DNA of 64,000 nucleotides from Kovacikia minuta CCNUW1 (GCF_020091585.1 NZ_CP083583.1:682001-746000); one strand, 5' to 3'. Shown: positions 44,126 to 52,616, counted from the first letter of the stretch. Notes: generated from the sequence alone by a model not told the origin. A program made the numbers and translations.

Positions 44126-44616
44126 TGCAAACCTATTCTTTTGAACAGCAATTTCAACCTCCAACCCAGATGGCACCAGACAGCTATTTAGGCAAAATAA
44201 TCTCACTCCTTCAAGGAATTGCAAGACATGAGATGACAGGGGTTTGTATGTATACCTATTTTCAACTTCTCATAAGTGGAATAAACAAACCTCAAATAAG
44301 TGAAGTGTTTGAGAAGAGTGCAGCAGAGTCTCTAGCCCATTACTCTCAAGCTGTTCAGTTTATGCTCCTCTACGGAGGACGCAGCTATATCCCCTGTAGT
44401 TGTGATCCAATTGTTTATTTGAACGATCCTCAAACCTCAATTTCAGAAGCAATTAGAGCGGCAATCAACCACGAAAAGACTGCTGTTGAAAGTTACAGAA
44501 AGCTGTTCTCTGTTACCAGCGGGAAAGAAACGGAATTAACCAATTGGGCACAAACCCAGGCTCAGGCAGAACTGGAAGACTTGTTAGAATTCCAGCAAAT
44601 TTTAGGGGTTGTCTAG
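44122..44616 (+). CDS. Ferritin-like diiron-domain protein
   Basis: 164 residues. Helices GIARHEMTGVCMYTYFQLLI, KSAAESLAHYSQAVQFMLLY, GGRSYIP, AAINHEKTAVESYRKLF and TQAQAELEDLLEFQQIL follow the ferritin/Dps pattern, with Glu and His at metal-ligand-like places (HE in helix A, E...H in helix B, E in NHEKTAVE, E in QAELED). Length fits the ferritin superfamily. It would bind iron or guard against oxidants. It is encoded opposite to the surrounding late genes. Confidence 0.6.
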   Translation: MMQTYSFEQQFQPPTQMAPDSYLGKIISLLQGIARHEMTGVCMYTYFQLLISGINKPQISEVFEKSAAESLAHYSQAVQFMLLYGGRSYIPCSCDPIVYLNDPQTSISEAIRAAINHEKTAVESYRKLFSVTSGKETELTNWAQTQAQAELEDLLEFQQILGVV

Positions 44617-44618
44617 AG

Positions 44619-44771
44619 GTGAAAAAAGAAAAGCTGATTGAACTCAGGTTTAATCGGTACAACCTGACTGAAGCAATTGTAGGTTTTGAAAGTGGAGAAG
44701 ATTATTTAGCAAGATGCCTGCTCTTTTCAGTAAAAAAGAGATTGAAAGCTGAGGCTAAAAGAAGGTCTTAG
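44619..44771 (+). CDS. Small basic protein of unknown function
   Basis: 50 residues from a GTG at 44619, just after the stop of the ferritin-like gene, with AGAGG close by. The sequence (KKEKLIELRFNRYNLTEAIV) is unrecognised. It overlaps the convergent GRIAG gene by 17 bp. Confidence 0.45.
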   Translation: MKKEKLIELRFNRYNLTEAIVGFESGEDYLARCLLFSVKKRLKAEAKRRS

Positions 44772-45147
44772 CAACATTAAGCAGAGGAAGACTGAACTCA
44801 TCTGCTGCAAGTAAAAGCGGATTAACTTCACCCCCATCTCCCTCATTCCCTCTTGCTACTCGATCTACCCCTTCAGATAAACCTGTTCCCGCATATCCAC
44901 CCAAAATAGATCCGGTCAAACCTGTTAGACTGACCGGAATTTTTTTACCTCGAAAAGAAGGGTTGATCGAAAGGTTGGGGGCATACCTGTGAGCAAGAGC
45001 TTCCCCAGCATAGGCTCCTCCTACCCCTGCTACTGCATTCATTAGTGCCCTCTGATTGTCCTGCCCTGAGAGCCTGCCAATACCGTAGGTCAAACCTGTA
45101 AAGGCTAGGGGAGTGATAATAGATCCCAATCCAGCGATTCTGCCCAT
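44755..45147 (-). CDS. GRIAG-tagged protein (N-terminal tag)
   Basis: 130 residues starting MGRIAGLGSIITPLAF. Glycine-zipper-like hydrophobic helices follow (TYGIGRLSGQDNQRALMNAV, AGVGGAYAGEALAHR, LTGLTGSILGGYAGTGLSEG). This is typical of membrane-inserting virion or lysis-related proteins, but no family is recognised. Confidence 0.6.
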   Translation of the reverse strand: MGRIAGLGSIITPLAFTGLTYGIGRLSGQDNQRALMNAVAGVGGAYAGEALAHRYAPNLSINPSFRGKKIPVSLTGLTGSILGGYAGTGLSEGVDRVARGNEGDGGEVNPLLLAADEFSLPLLNVAKTFF

Positions 45148-45152
45148 AATGG

Positions 45153-47093
45153 TTACTGATAATCAAAAGAGACTGCGTACCGATTCATTAGATGATTGTA
45201 GGTCTGCCAGAAATCAGAGTTTGACAGGGTAGCACTATAGGTCACGATCGCGGCAAGATCAAGGTTGTTTGAATTATCCCCAGGAATTCGGAAGCTGTCC
45301 AAAGTAATATTTGCCAGGGTTGTTGCACCTGTTGAAAGTCTGAAAACAAGAACCTGATTAATCCAAACTTCAAAAGTGGTTGTAGATCCATCGGGAAAAA
45401 CTCTCCATGCTACAACTATCCATTGCTGAGGAATTCTTAATGCATCCAACACTCGATCTACTCCCTTCCATCGAGGAGTAAAAGTAAAATGATTTGGGAA
45501 ACCAAACCCCGTTAAAGAACGAATATATGAGGTGAAAGCTTCTCCGACAGCCGTATAATTTGCTGTTGCTGCTGCTTTTCCGGCAAATATATGCCCGAAG
45601 TTCGGAGGTGAACTATTTAGCTTAAAAACAAGGAAATGATCAAACCCAACGGCATTAACAGTAGATGGAAGAGTACAGGTCATCACATCCCCAGAAGCAA
45701 AACGAATTGCCGGAAAACCATTCAACTGATTGGCTACAAGCAAAGGCTGTGCTGCCCCTGTCGCCTGTACAAAATTATTTAGGGATGCGTCAGAAGATTG
45801 CCAGTTACTAATCAGATTTGAACTCTCAGTAACCCCTACATTCGATTGCCAGTAAGAAAGAAGATTTGTCGTAGCAATTGAACCGGGAGGCGTAAAGGGA
45901 TTCGCATTATTAATAGGTTGCTGAGACGCTATCGCGTAGTGATAATTCGTATTACCAACCGTTGAAGGTGCTGCGGTACTAGAACGAAGACACCCCCTTG
46001 AACCAGTCGTAGGGCCAGCATTTGCAACTCCAGTGCTAGTTAATGCATAGGTGAAAAGAAAAGGAATTCCTCCACTCGAATCAATCTCTAACTGATTTCC
46101 ACTAATCCTAAAACCACTCAGAGTCAAAGCTATTCTTTTCTCATCGTAGATAATAAAACCATAACTTCCTGGATCGGACACCAAAGATGTATCCAAAACC
46201 AAAGACCCGTTATCTGGAACTGAATAAGTAATTACTGTAGTATAAATTCCTGTACCCGGATTCCCGGAAGCCTGGATTGTTACTGGTTTCAATGGAGAGA
46301 AAATATTACCAGTAAGTGTTCTATACATTGCATAAGCATAGTATTCTCCCAGCCTCAACAGTGCATTGGCTGTGGAGTGAAGTCCATCGGCATGGTCAAG
46401 CATGTATTTTGAGCAAACTAGAATTACATTGCTTGGATCAGCATAATGAGCTTTTACCTGTGCATACAAAGAAAGAGGAGTAAATCCACCTCCACCCGTA
46501 CTCGAATGATTATGGGAATTGACCTGACAGAGAAATAATTTTCCTGAAGGGTTAATGTCTGCTCTTAAGTCAGAAAGCAATAACGCAGGAAATAAATCGT
46601 AAACAGATGTTTTTGTATCCGTCTCTCCATGAATTAGACAAAATGCATACTCCTGATAGATTCCAACTGGGGCTGCATTCGCACTAATGGCAGTTGTGTA
46701 AAGAAGTTGGTTCGCATAGGAACTTGATGAGCCTCCTTTTCTGATACTTGTATAAGAAGCTCCTGAAACACCAACATTTGAAAAAATAAATCGGGCAGAC
46801 TGCCCATAAAGTTGATAAAGAAGTTTTGTCGCTGACAAGGCAATGGTTTGCCTCTCTGAAACGGACGTAGCATTCAAAGGAACTAAAGGAGCAGAGACAG
46901 GGGGTTGAGCATAAGTGCCCCCTGGAAGCATGTAGCCCCCATCAATCTGCCCAGTGGTTAGCAATGCGCCCGAACTGATCCCAATCGAAAGACTCTGACC
47001 TGTTATAGCAATCCTTCTAAGTGGAGGAAACCCACCTCCCCCTCCTCCTGGGGAAAGAAAAGGAATATGAGAAAAAATACTAATTCCAGGCAT
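45153..47093 (-). CDS. Tail-spike-like protein: SGNH esterase plus lectin-like domain
   Basis: 646 residues from the ATG at 47093. The N-terminal domain has the SGNH block I IAITGQSLSIG (Ser34), an HGETD block and DGLHST as the Asp-His pair, as in sialate O-acetylesterase-like enzymes that remove acetyl groups from surface sugars. The C-terminal about 230 residues (LLSYWQSNVGVTESSNLISN to YAVSFDYQ) look like a concanavalin/LamG-type domain for sugar binding. In a tail-gene cluster this is likely the host-recognition depolymerase. It lacks an obvious beta-helix. Confidence 0.75.
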   Translation of the reverse strand: MPGISIFSHIPFLSPGGGGGGFPPLRRIAITGQSLSIGISSGALLTTGQIDGGYMLPGGTYAQPPVSAPLVPLNATSVSERQTIALSATKLLYQLYGQSARFIFSNVGVSGASYTSIRKGGSSSSYANQLLYTTAISANAAPVGIYQEYAFCLIHGETDTKTSVYDLFPALLLSDLRADINPSGKLFLCQVNSHNHSSTGGGGFTPLSLYAQVKAHYADPSNVILVCSKYMLDHADGLHSTANALLRLGEYYAYAMYRTLTGNIFSPLKPVTIQASGNPGTGIYTTVITYSVPDNGSLVLDTSLVSDPGSYGFIIYDEKRIALTLSGFRISGNQLEIDSSGGIPFLFTYALTSTGVANAGPTTGSRGCLRSSTAAPSTVGNTNYHYAIASQQPINNANPFTPPGSIATTNLLSYWQSNVGVTESSNLISNWQSSDASLNNFVQATGAAQPLLVANQLNGFPAIRFASGDVMTCTLPSTVNAVGFDHFLVFKLNSSPPNFGHIFAGKAAATANYTAVGEAFTSYIRSLTGFGFPNHFTFTPRWKGVDRVLDALRIPQQWIVVAWRVFPDGSTTTFEVWINQVLVFRLSTGATTLANITLDSFRIPGDNSNNLDLAAIVTYSATLSNSDFWQTYNHLMNRYAVSFDYQ

Positions 47094-47095
47094 AA

Positions 47096-47389
47096 CTAAA
47101 CAGACAAGTATTGATTGGGAACCCGATAAGCAACTAACGTTCCGGCTGAAAGAGTTAGCCCCGTAGAGATACACCCTATTCCAGCTTTTGAAGTTAGAGT
47201 TAAACTTGCTGCCCCAACAATCTTCCCAGTAATAGAAGAAAATGTAACATCAGTTGATCCGGCATTGTAAAGGTAATACCAGGTAAACCCTGCTGGAGGA
47301 GTTTGAGGAGATGTACCTGTTAGAACATCTACGCCAAAAAATCCTGTCGAGGCTTCTAAAACATCAAATTGACCACCAATGTAAGCCAT
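47096..47389 (-). CDS. Small phage structural protein
   Basis: 97 residues, beta-rich (GFTWYYLYNAGSTDVTFSSI, TSKAGIGCISTGLTLSAGTL). Common composition of phage tail or fibre accessory proteins. It sits between the spike gene and the GRIAG genes. Confidence 0.6.
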   Translation of the reverse strand: MAYIGGQFDVLEASTGFFGVDVLTGTSPQTPPAGFTWYYLYNAGSTDVTFSSITGKIVGAASLTLTSKAGIGCISTGLTLSAGTLVAYRVPNQYLSV

Positions 47390-47401
47390 ACTATTTACTC
47401 T

Positions 47402-47644
47402 TTATTGAGGAGGATTAATATAATTACTCGGATAATCAAAAATCTGAGCAGAAACCGGATAAGTGCTGGAAGAATAGTAATGAGGTGACTGGATCCGATT
47501 GCTTGGTGAAATTGGTTGAATGGATTTCCCAGAAACCTTTTGATCAATTCCTTGAAACATGGACAGAAAATTATCCAGGGGAACTTCTGTATCAAGATCC
47601 ACTGTCAACTTCCCCTTAACTTTTATTCCTGCAATTCTTCCCAT
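47402..47644 (-). CDS. GRIAG-tagged small protein (N-terminal tag)
   Basis: 80 residues from the ATG at 47644 (MGRIAGIKVKGKLTVDLDTE), with AGGA upstream. The C-terminal part is Y/P/S-rich and probably disordered. It is coupled to the upstream GRIAG gene. Confidence 0.6.
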   Translation of the reverse strand: MGRIAGIKVKGKLTVDLDTEVPLDNFLSMFQGIDQKVSGKSIQPISPSNRIQSPHYYSSSTYPVSAQIFDYPSNYINPPQ

Positions 47645-47646
47645 CT

Positions 47647-47979
47647 TCAATTCCTGTTCAATTCTGGAATTAAATCAAACGCTTTGTCTTGCCCTCCATT
47701 CCCTCCCATCAAAAGAGCAGCAATATATCTGGCATCCGGGCCACCATTCTCATAGGTTTTTAGTTGCTGAGGATCAGAGTCTCCGTAATATCTGGCATGA
47801 AAAGAAGAGATATTTCGCCATTGAGACTCAGATAAAGACTCTCCCTGTGCAATTAATTGTGCAGTCTCAAGCCTCCTCTTAGACTGCCCTCGCCCATACT
47901 CCTGCTGAAGCTGCAATCCCTGCCTTGCTGAGATTTGCATTTGCTTTGTCGGTGGAATTCCTGCAATGCGTCCAACCAT
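47647..47979 (-). CDS. GRIAG-tagged small protein (N-terminal tag)
   Basis: 110 residues from the ATG at 47979 (MVGRIAGIPPTKQMQISARQ). A basic Q-rich helix (GLQLQQEYGRGQSKRRLETA) and ARYIAALLMGGNGGQDKAFD follow. The start codon overlaps the stop of the fibre-like gene (TGATG). Confidence 0.6.
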   Translation of the reverse strand: MVGRIAGIPPTKQMQISARQGLQLQQEYGRGQSKRRLETAQLIAQGESLSESQWRNISSFHARYYGDSDPQQLKTYENGGPDARYIAALLMGGNGGQDKAFDLIPELNRN

Positions 47980-48842
47980 CAGAACCACCACCTTGCTCTA
48001 ATCCCTCCTTTCAAGGGGTTGGAATTTCCAAAAAAAGTAAGACTTGTAGCACTAGAACATTGCTCAAGCCAGCTATAAGTATGAAAACCGATAGAAGAAG
48101 GGTATGTTTTCAAGGTGGAAAGTACCTGAGCAAACTCATTGGTTGTTCCCGCTCCAACCGAACAATCAGCATGATAAGCCGTTGTACTATCTTCCCCTAT
48201 TCCTATTCTTCCAATTGTTGTTGTAGCCGTAGAAATACCTGCGTGAACATCAATATCCAGAATTAACTCATTAACCCCAACCAATAATTCAATCTGGTTT
48301 GAAGAAGAGGCATTAGCCTGTCTTATTGTCGTTGAATTATAATTCCAGGTTGAAGTTGATTCCAGCCTCTCAAGAAAGGTTTGCTCTAAGTTATAAGCAT
48401 TCTGAAGAAAACATTGAACTCTAGTTTTCCTGGATTGACCTGTGCCTACGGCCCTAAAACAGCCGAGAAATAGGCGGTTATCTGAATCCTTTTTCCATAA
48501 CCCATTTAATCGACTAATCGATTCAGCCCTTGTTGTATTATTAGTCCAAGCAACCGCTTCGAGCGTTAAAACACCTGCATTATCATAAACAAACACATCA
48601 TAGTTAGTAGCAGCAACCACTCCTGATAAAGAAAGAGATAATTCTTGGAAAATTCTGGGAACAAATCTGAAGCCATTCCAGAGAAAAAGAACATTACCTC
48701 TATAAGGAGTGTAGTAAAGGGTTGTTGCCGCAGAAGCATCTCCTGTAAAGACAGGAGCATTTGTTGTAAAGGTTAACCGTCCACCTGGAGGGCGAACTAA
48801 AAGGGAAGGATCAATTGACGGGGAATTAAGATTGAAGGTCAT
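47979..48842 (-). CDS. Phage tail-fibre-like protein
   Basis: 287 residues. PGGRLTFTTNAPVFTGDASA, TTLYYTPYRGNVLFLWNGF and LSGVVAATNYDVFVYDNAGV match a frequent phage fibre or receptor-binding family. Beta-rich throughout. It is overlapped by 4 bp with its upstream neighbour. Confidence 0.7.
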   Translation of the reverse strand: MTFNLNSPSIDPSLLVRPPGGRLTFTTNAPVFTGDASAATTLYYTPYRGNVLFLWNGFRFVPRIFQELSLSLSGVVAATNYDVFVYDNAGVLTLEAVAWTNNTTRAESISRLNGLWKKDSDNRLFLGCFRAVGTGQSRKTRVQCFLQNAYNLEQTFLERLESTSTWNYNSTTIRQANASSSNQIELLVGVNELILDIDVHAGISTATTTIGRIGIGEDSTTAYHADCSVGAGTTNEFAQVLSTLKTYPSSIGFHTYSWLEQCSSATSLTFFGNSNPLKGGIRARWWF

Positions 48843-49597
48843 CGCTCAAACCTCCAAAGAATATCAATCAACGCTCCAGTTCCCCCTAATTCAGAAACAA
48901 AATTAAATCTCACTTCTGCTACGGGAATTTCCCAAAAATAAGAATAATTCCCATTTGCAACAAGAGTCTCCGACTGAGGGGCATCACCACTGAATCTAGG
49001 CAATAAACTAATCCAATTTCCCGAACCAGCAACAGGTCTTCCTTCGACTCTCACAGTAACGCTAGTGTCAATTGAACTGATTGTAAAAAAACAAGAACCC
49101 CTTCGATAATTGGCAAAAGGTCTGGGGTTGGGGGTTGTTCCTGGGGCCGTTAATTGACTTTCAGTGTAGGTGATTGGGGGATAGAATGCAGAACCGTCAG
49201 GAGTCAACCTGATAGCTAAGGGTGTAGAGGCTGCTTCATGTCGTGTTGCGAGAACCGTTCTTAGGGTGTTTGTTCCAGCAGCACCAGAGTTGAAGTCTGC
49301 AAACTGAACCCCATTCGAGATCTGAAAAGCTAAAGGGGTTCCAGCGGTTTCATGCCTTGTTGAAAGAACAACCGGGAAAGAATTCCCCGAAACTGCCTGT
49401 CCCAATGTGATTGCAGAACCCCCAACAAAACGGAGCGCTATAGGAAAAGGGTTTGAATTATCAACCGGAACAGGAATTCCACCATTGTAAAGACCAATAA
49501 ACTCACCAACATAAAGATCACCTGAACCGTCTGAGGCTGCTTTCTGCTCAAAGTCCAGATCATCTCGATCTTTAAGATTGATGGTTGTATCTGCCAT
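48839..49597 (-). CDS. Phage structural protein
   Basis: 252 residues: KAASDGSGDLYVGEFIGLYN, two similar segments with VVLSTRHETAGTPLAFQISN and TVLATRHEAASTPLAIRLTP, then a beta-rich C-terminal domain. The internal duplication suggests a repeated fibre or baseplate module. The palindromic site 49606-49626 lies 9 bp upstream of the ATG. Confidence 0.65.
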   Translation of the reverse strand: MADTTINLKDRDDLDFEQKAASDGSGDLYVGEFIGLYNGGIPVPVDNSNPFPIALRFVGGSAITLGQAVSGNSFPVVLSTRHETAGTPLAFQISNGVQFADFNSGAAGTNTLRTVLATRHEAASTPLAIRLTPDGSAFYPPITYTESQLTAPGTTPNPRPFANYRRGSCFFTISSIDTSVTVRVEGRPVAGSGNWISLLPRFSGDAPQSETLVANGNYSYFWEIPVAEVRFNFVSELGGTGALIDILWRFER

Positions 49598-49605
49598 CTA
49601 AATGA

Positions 49606-49626
49606 TGATGAATAAAAAACTCATCA
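49606..49626 (-). promoter_or_regulatory. Palindromic site 9 (TGATGAAT-N5-ACTCATCA)
   Basis: Family member with one mismatch between halves, just upstream of the structural gene starting at 49597. Confidence 0.55.
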
Positions 49627-49643
49627 GTAAAGGATAGGTTAGG

Positions 49644-50459
49644 TCAAGTATAGCCTCTAACCCCAGTCGAATAATAGGGTGGTGCCCCAACTCCTCGAAG
49701 AACTAAACTGCCTTCATGGTTGATTACACCCCAAACATCACTTCCACCAAAACTACCCAGATAGGTTAACCAGGCAGCATCTCCATAAGCTTGAGATTGA
49801 AGATACCCATCAGTACCTCCAATGCTTGACCTGCCTGCAAATCGAATTGTTTGCCCTGCTTGCTGAACCAACCTCCAACCAAAAGTATTAGCAGCATAAA
49901 CACCAATCTGATCCCCGATGGAAGGAGAGACAGGCAAGGTAACTAAAATTCTTGAACCTCCATTGGCAATATATCCCTCTCCAGCAATTCCAGTCTGATC
50001 AGCCGTTATCTCAAGCCAGTTAAGCCCACCCCCTCCACTCCCACCAGAAGGAACAGCCCAGGTTCCATCTCCCCGCAAAAATGTCGTGCTATTTGCACTT
50101 CCACTTCCTAAATCAGCAGATTCAATTTCCCTGAATGCAGGAGCAGCGGGAGAGCCGGAAGAAGGGCCAGCAAAAAAGGTGTTTGCAGGTTGATCCAAAA
50201 AAGACAGAACAATTGTCCCTGAAGTTGTAATCGGAACTCCAGTCACACTAAAAACACTCACAGGTGCCGTTAAATTGACCCCTGTAACCGTCCCAGAACC
50301 ACCACCACCTCCACCACCAGCAAGGTCTTGAATTGCATCGACAATGCCTTTGAAGCTTGATTCGTAAGGTGGGCCATGCATGGGAAAGGGGATTAATCCA
50401 AACTTGTCGATTAAAGCGGCAACAATCCCCTCATAGCTGTACGGATAAGGGGGTGGCAT
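49644..50459 (-). CDS. Tail-fibre protein
   Basis: 271 residues. Two N-terminal copies of a PPY..S..GIV.A..D unit (PPYPYSYEGIVAALIDKFG and PPYESSFKGIVDAIQDLAGG) precede a glycine linker. Then come the fibre signatures FFAGPSSGSPAAPAFREIES and FLRGDGTWAVP, and a beta-rich tip. The N-terminal units are typical attachment motifs of cyanophage fibres. It is the first gene of the late module. Confidence 0.75.
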   Translation of the reverse strand: MPPPYPYSYEGIVAALIDKFGLIPFPMHGPPYESSFKGIVDAIQDLAGGGGGGGSGTVTGVNLTAPVSVFSVTGVPITTSGTIVLSFLDQPANTFFAGPSSGSPAAPAFREIESADLGSGSANSTTFLRGDGTWAVPSGGSGGGGLNWLEITADQTGIAGEGYIANGGSRILVTLPVSPSIGDQIGVYAANTFGWRLVQQAGQTIRFAGRSSIGGTDGYLQSQAYGDAAWLTYLGSFGGSDVWGVINHEGSLVLRGVGAPPYYSTGVRGYT

Positions 50460-50578
50460 ACGCTGGACTCATTAGATAGGAGACTCCTCGAATTATACAG
50501 GGATTCATCAAACACCCTCCTCCCCCCTTCACTTGCTGCAACTACCACAGAAAAAATCATCGGAAAAAGAAATTTCAT

Positions 50579-50659
50579 ATCTTCGTTCGTCTGTCAAGAC
50601 CGACCTGGATTGGACTTATCTTCGTTCGTCTTTTAGACCTTCAGAGATCTTCGTTCGTC
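50579..50659 (+). repeat. Three 13-bp direct repeats ATCTTCGTTCGTC
   Basis: Identical copies at 50579-50591, 50618-50630 and 50647-50659, spaced 39 and 29 bp apart, each followed by a short AGACC- or GGGAC-containing stretch. They resemble iterons. Confidence 0.8.
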
Positions 50660-51285
50660 CCCTGGGACTTTCCTCAAGCCCTATTAGTTTTCCTTATCGT
50701 TCGCCCTGGAGAATAGTTTAGATCGACTAACTTCTGAGTTAGTTCGACCTACTTTGATTTACCGAAAGTCCCTCCCTGGCGGAACTCTGCGTACTTTACT
50801 TACTTTTCTAGAAAGTAGGAAACTTTTTAGTAGTGATGGCGCATCTCAAAAATGAGATCAGGGGTGTTGCGATCTTATATGTCTGATCTTTTTAGCCAAA
50901 AGTAGCGAAAGTAAGTAGAGTAATGCCTGGGTAAGGGTTTCGTAGATCGAAAGTTCCCCGAAAGTACCTCGAAGTTGCTCGGAATTTACCCCTCATTACG
51001 CTTCTTAGATCGATCCAAATCGACCTGGAACATCCACCCCATCTGCATTCGACGAACTTTTTTAGCGTTCGCCCCCGGCAGACACCCCTACCACCCTCTC
51101 AAAGTAGCCCTTTATACCTGAAATCTATTTCTTGTACCTAGATCAAGGATCAGCAACCTCTTTCCATCAAGGAAAGTTGACCGAAAGTGACCGTTCGCCT
51201 GTGACAGGCAACCCGATCAACCGTTATTTTGCACTCCAAAAGTACGCAGAACCCATTCACAGGCGTAACTCCAGCGACTTAAGCT

Positions 51286-51318
51286 CAGGTGATTGAACTG
51301 GTCGGAATCAATCACCTG
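51286..51318. repeat. Perfect 11-bp inverted repeat
   Basis: CAGGTGATTGA (51286-51296) and TCAATCACCTG (51308-51318) around an 11-nt loop. No T-run follows. Possible hairpin or protein site in the control region. Confidence 0.75.
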
Positions 51319-51537
51319 GACTTATACCGATTCAGCCCAAATCCTTAGAGTCGTGCCCTGATAAGAGTTTCAGTTATATCAACTTTACTTGATTTAATGC
51401 TGAATCTAGTCCACATCTCCCTTCTGACTCATAAATTCTCTAAATAGCCTAAAAATCCCCTTTTTAGTCGAAATCAGGGAATCCGGGAATTTTTTGAAGC
51501 CAGTAAATTGACCCTACTTCTACCCCCAGCAAATGAA

Positions 51538-51580
51538 GAGAGACATCGTTCCCCCTCAGCTTGTTTTTGTTCTGGACAAA
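51538..51580 (+). repeat. Left 43-bp repeat flanking the HNH gene
   Basis: Begins GAGAGACATCGT and ends TTCTGGACAAA. The same length and same ends recur at 52617-52659, on the other side of the HNH gene, with a diverged middle. Confidence 0.65.
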
Positions 51581-51586
51581 CTGCTA

Positions 51587-51607
51587 TGATGAATAAAATA
51601 CTCATCA
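51587..51607 (+). promoter_or_regulatory. Palindromic site 10 (TGATGAAT-N5-ACTCATCA)
   Basis: Family member ending 6 bp before the ATG at 51613 of the HNH gene. It contains the alternative ATG at 51589. Confidence 0.55.
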
Positions 51608-51612
51608 AAAAT

Positions 51613-52611
51613 ATGGAATTTGAACAGGAGCTTTACAAGATTGGCAGCCTTTGTTTTAGGGGGCATGAGTGGGGTAGTACTGGGCTGAGTTTAAGAGCGA
51701 AGAAGGGTAGCTCGGACTGTGTCGAATGTAGAAAATTTAGAACCAAAAAATCGAAGTCTTTGGCTTTAGCAGAGAAACGAGTTTTAGCCCTTGAAAGGAA
51801 ACAGGCTTTAGAAAGTTTAGAAATTTCACTTGGAATAGATAGAACTCGCTATTATTTGGGTTCTATAGGAGTCTGTGGGCATGAGTGGATGAATTCTGGT
51901 TACACCCTAAGAAGGAAGGGTGACGCTCCTCGAAAAGGCGCAACTTGTATTGTCTGTGCATGTATCCAAAATTCAAGTCCCTTGCTTGAAGCAGATAGAC
52001 TCTATTGGTTTGTTAGGTCAAAAGATCAGTTGATTCAAGATACCTGCCGTGAGTTTCCTGAGTTGAACACAGATTTTGTTTTTTTGGGAAACATTTGTAG
52101 AAATGGGCATGTCTGGAATGAGACTGGTAGAAGTCTTCGTTACACCCATCGTGCAAATAGTCCATGCGTTTCCTGTTCTGAAGACTTGAATGAAAGAAAC
52201 AGGGACTCTAAAAGGGAAAGAGCTAGGGAGCGTTATTGGATGCCAGGAGGAAAAGAGTCTTATTATCGGTCTGCTTATAGAAGGTTGGCTCTTAAAAATG
52301 GCGGATCAAGTTCAGGGTTAAATAAAAGCCAGCGAGAATTACTAAAAATGATTCTTAAAGGAGCTTGCGCTTATTGTCGAAATATTCCTTTGCCAGAAGA
52401 ACTTGAATTGGATCATGTTATCCCTTTGAGCCAGGGGGGTGATGACACGCCTGAAAACCTCCTGCCCTGCTGTCTTTCATGCAATCGTTCAAAAAAGGAT
52501 AAAGATTTCCTTTCTTGGTATACAATTCAACCTTTTTATTCTAAAGCTGGAATTTCCGAAATTTTTCAAATCCTTGGAATCCCTGTACCTGAACAGTTTT
52601 GGGTCTCCTGA
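51613..52611 (+). CDS. HNH endonuclease with three zinc-type modules
   Basis: 332 residues from the ATG at 51613; upstream in-frame ATGs at 51586 and 51589 are alternatives. Three related modules of pattern G..C..GH.W..TG.SLR...C..C are visible: CFRGHEWGSTGLSLR with CVEC, VCGHEWMNSGYTLR with CIVC, and CRNGHVWNETGRSLR with CVSC. The HNH nuclease follows: CAYCRN, LDHVIPLSQGGDD and LLPCCLSCNRSKKD. The same module occurs once in the HNH protein at 22161, so it is probably the DNA-reading part. 43-bp repeats flank the gene. Confidence 0.88.
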   Translation: MEFEQELYKIGSLCFRGHEWGSTGLSLRAKKGSSDCVECRKFRTKKSKSLALAEKRVLALERKQALESLEISLGIDRTRYYLGSIGVCGHEWMNSGYTLRRKGDAPRKGATCIVCACIQNSSPLLEADRLYWFVRSKDQLIQDTCREFPELNTDFVFLGNICRNGHVWNETGRSLRYTHRANSPCVSCSEDLNERNRDSKRERARERYWMPGGKESYYRSAYRRLALKNGGSSSGLNKSQRELLKMILKGACAYCRNIPLPEELELDHVIPLSQGGDDTPENLLPCCLSCNRSKKDKDFLSWYTIQPFYSKAGISEIFQILGIPVPEQFWVS

Positions 52612-52616
52612 AATAT

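Larger units (their letters stand above)
50460..51585. other. Non-coding control region between divergent modules
   Basis: About 1.1 kb without a supported gene between the late module (minus) and the early-type genes (plus). It contains three 13-bp direct repeats (50579-50659), five CGAAAGT words (about 50762-51190), and palindromes at 50727-50742, 50843-50858 and 51286-51318. It may hold a replication origin, promoters or a packaging site. Confidence 0.5.
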
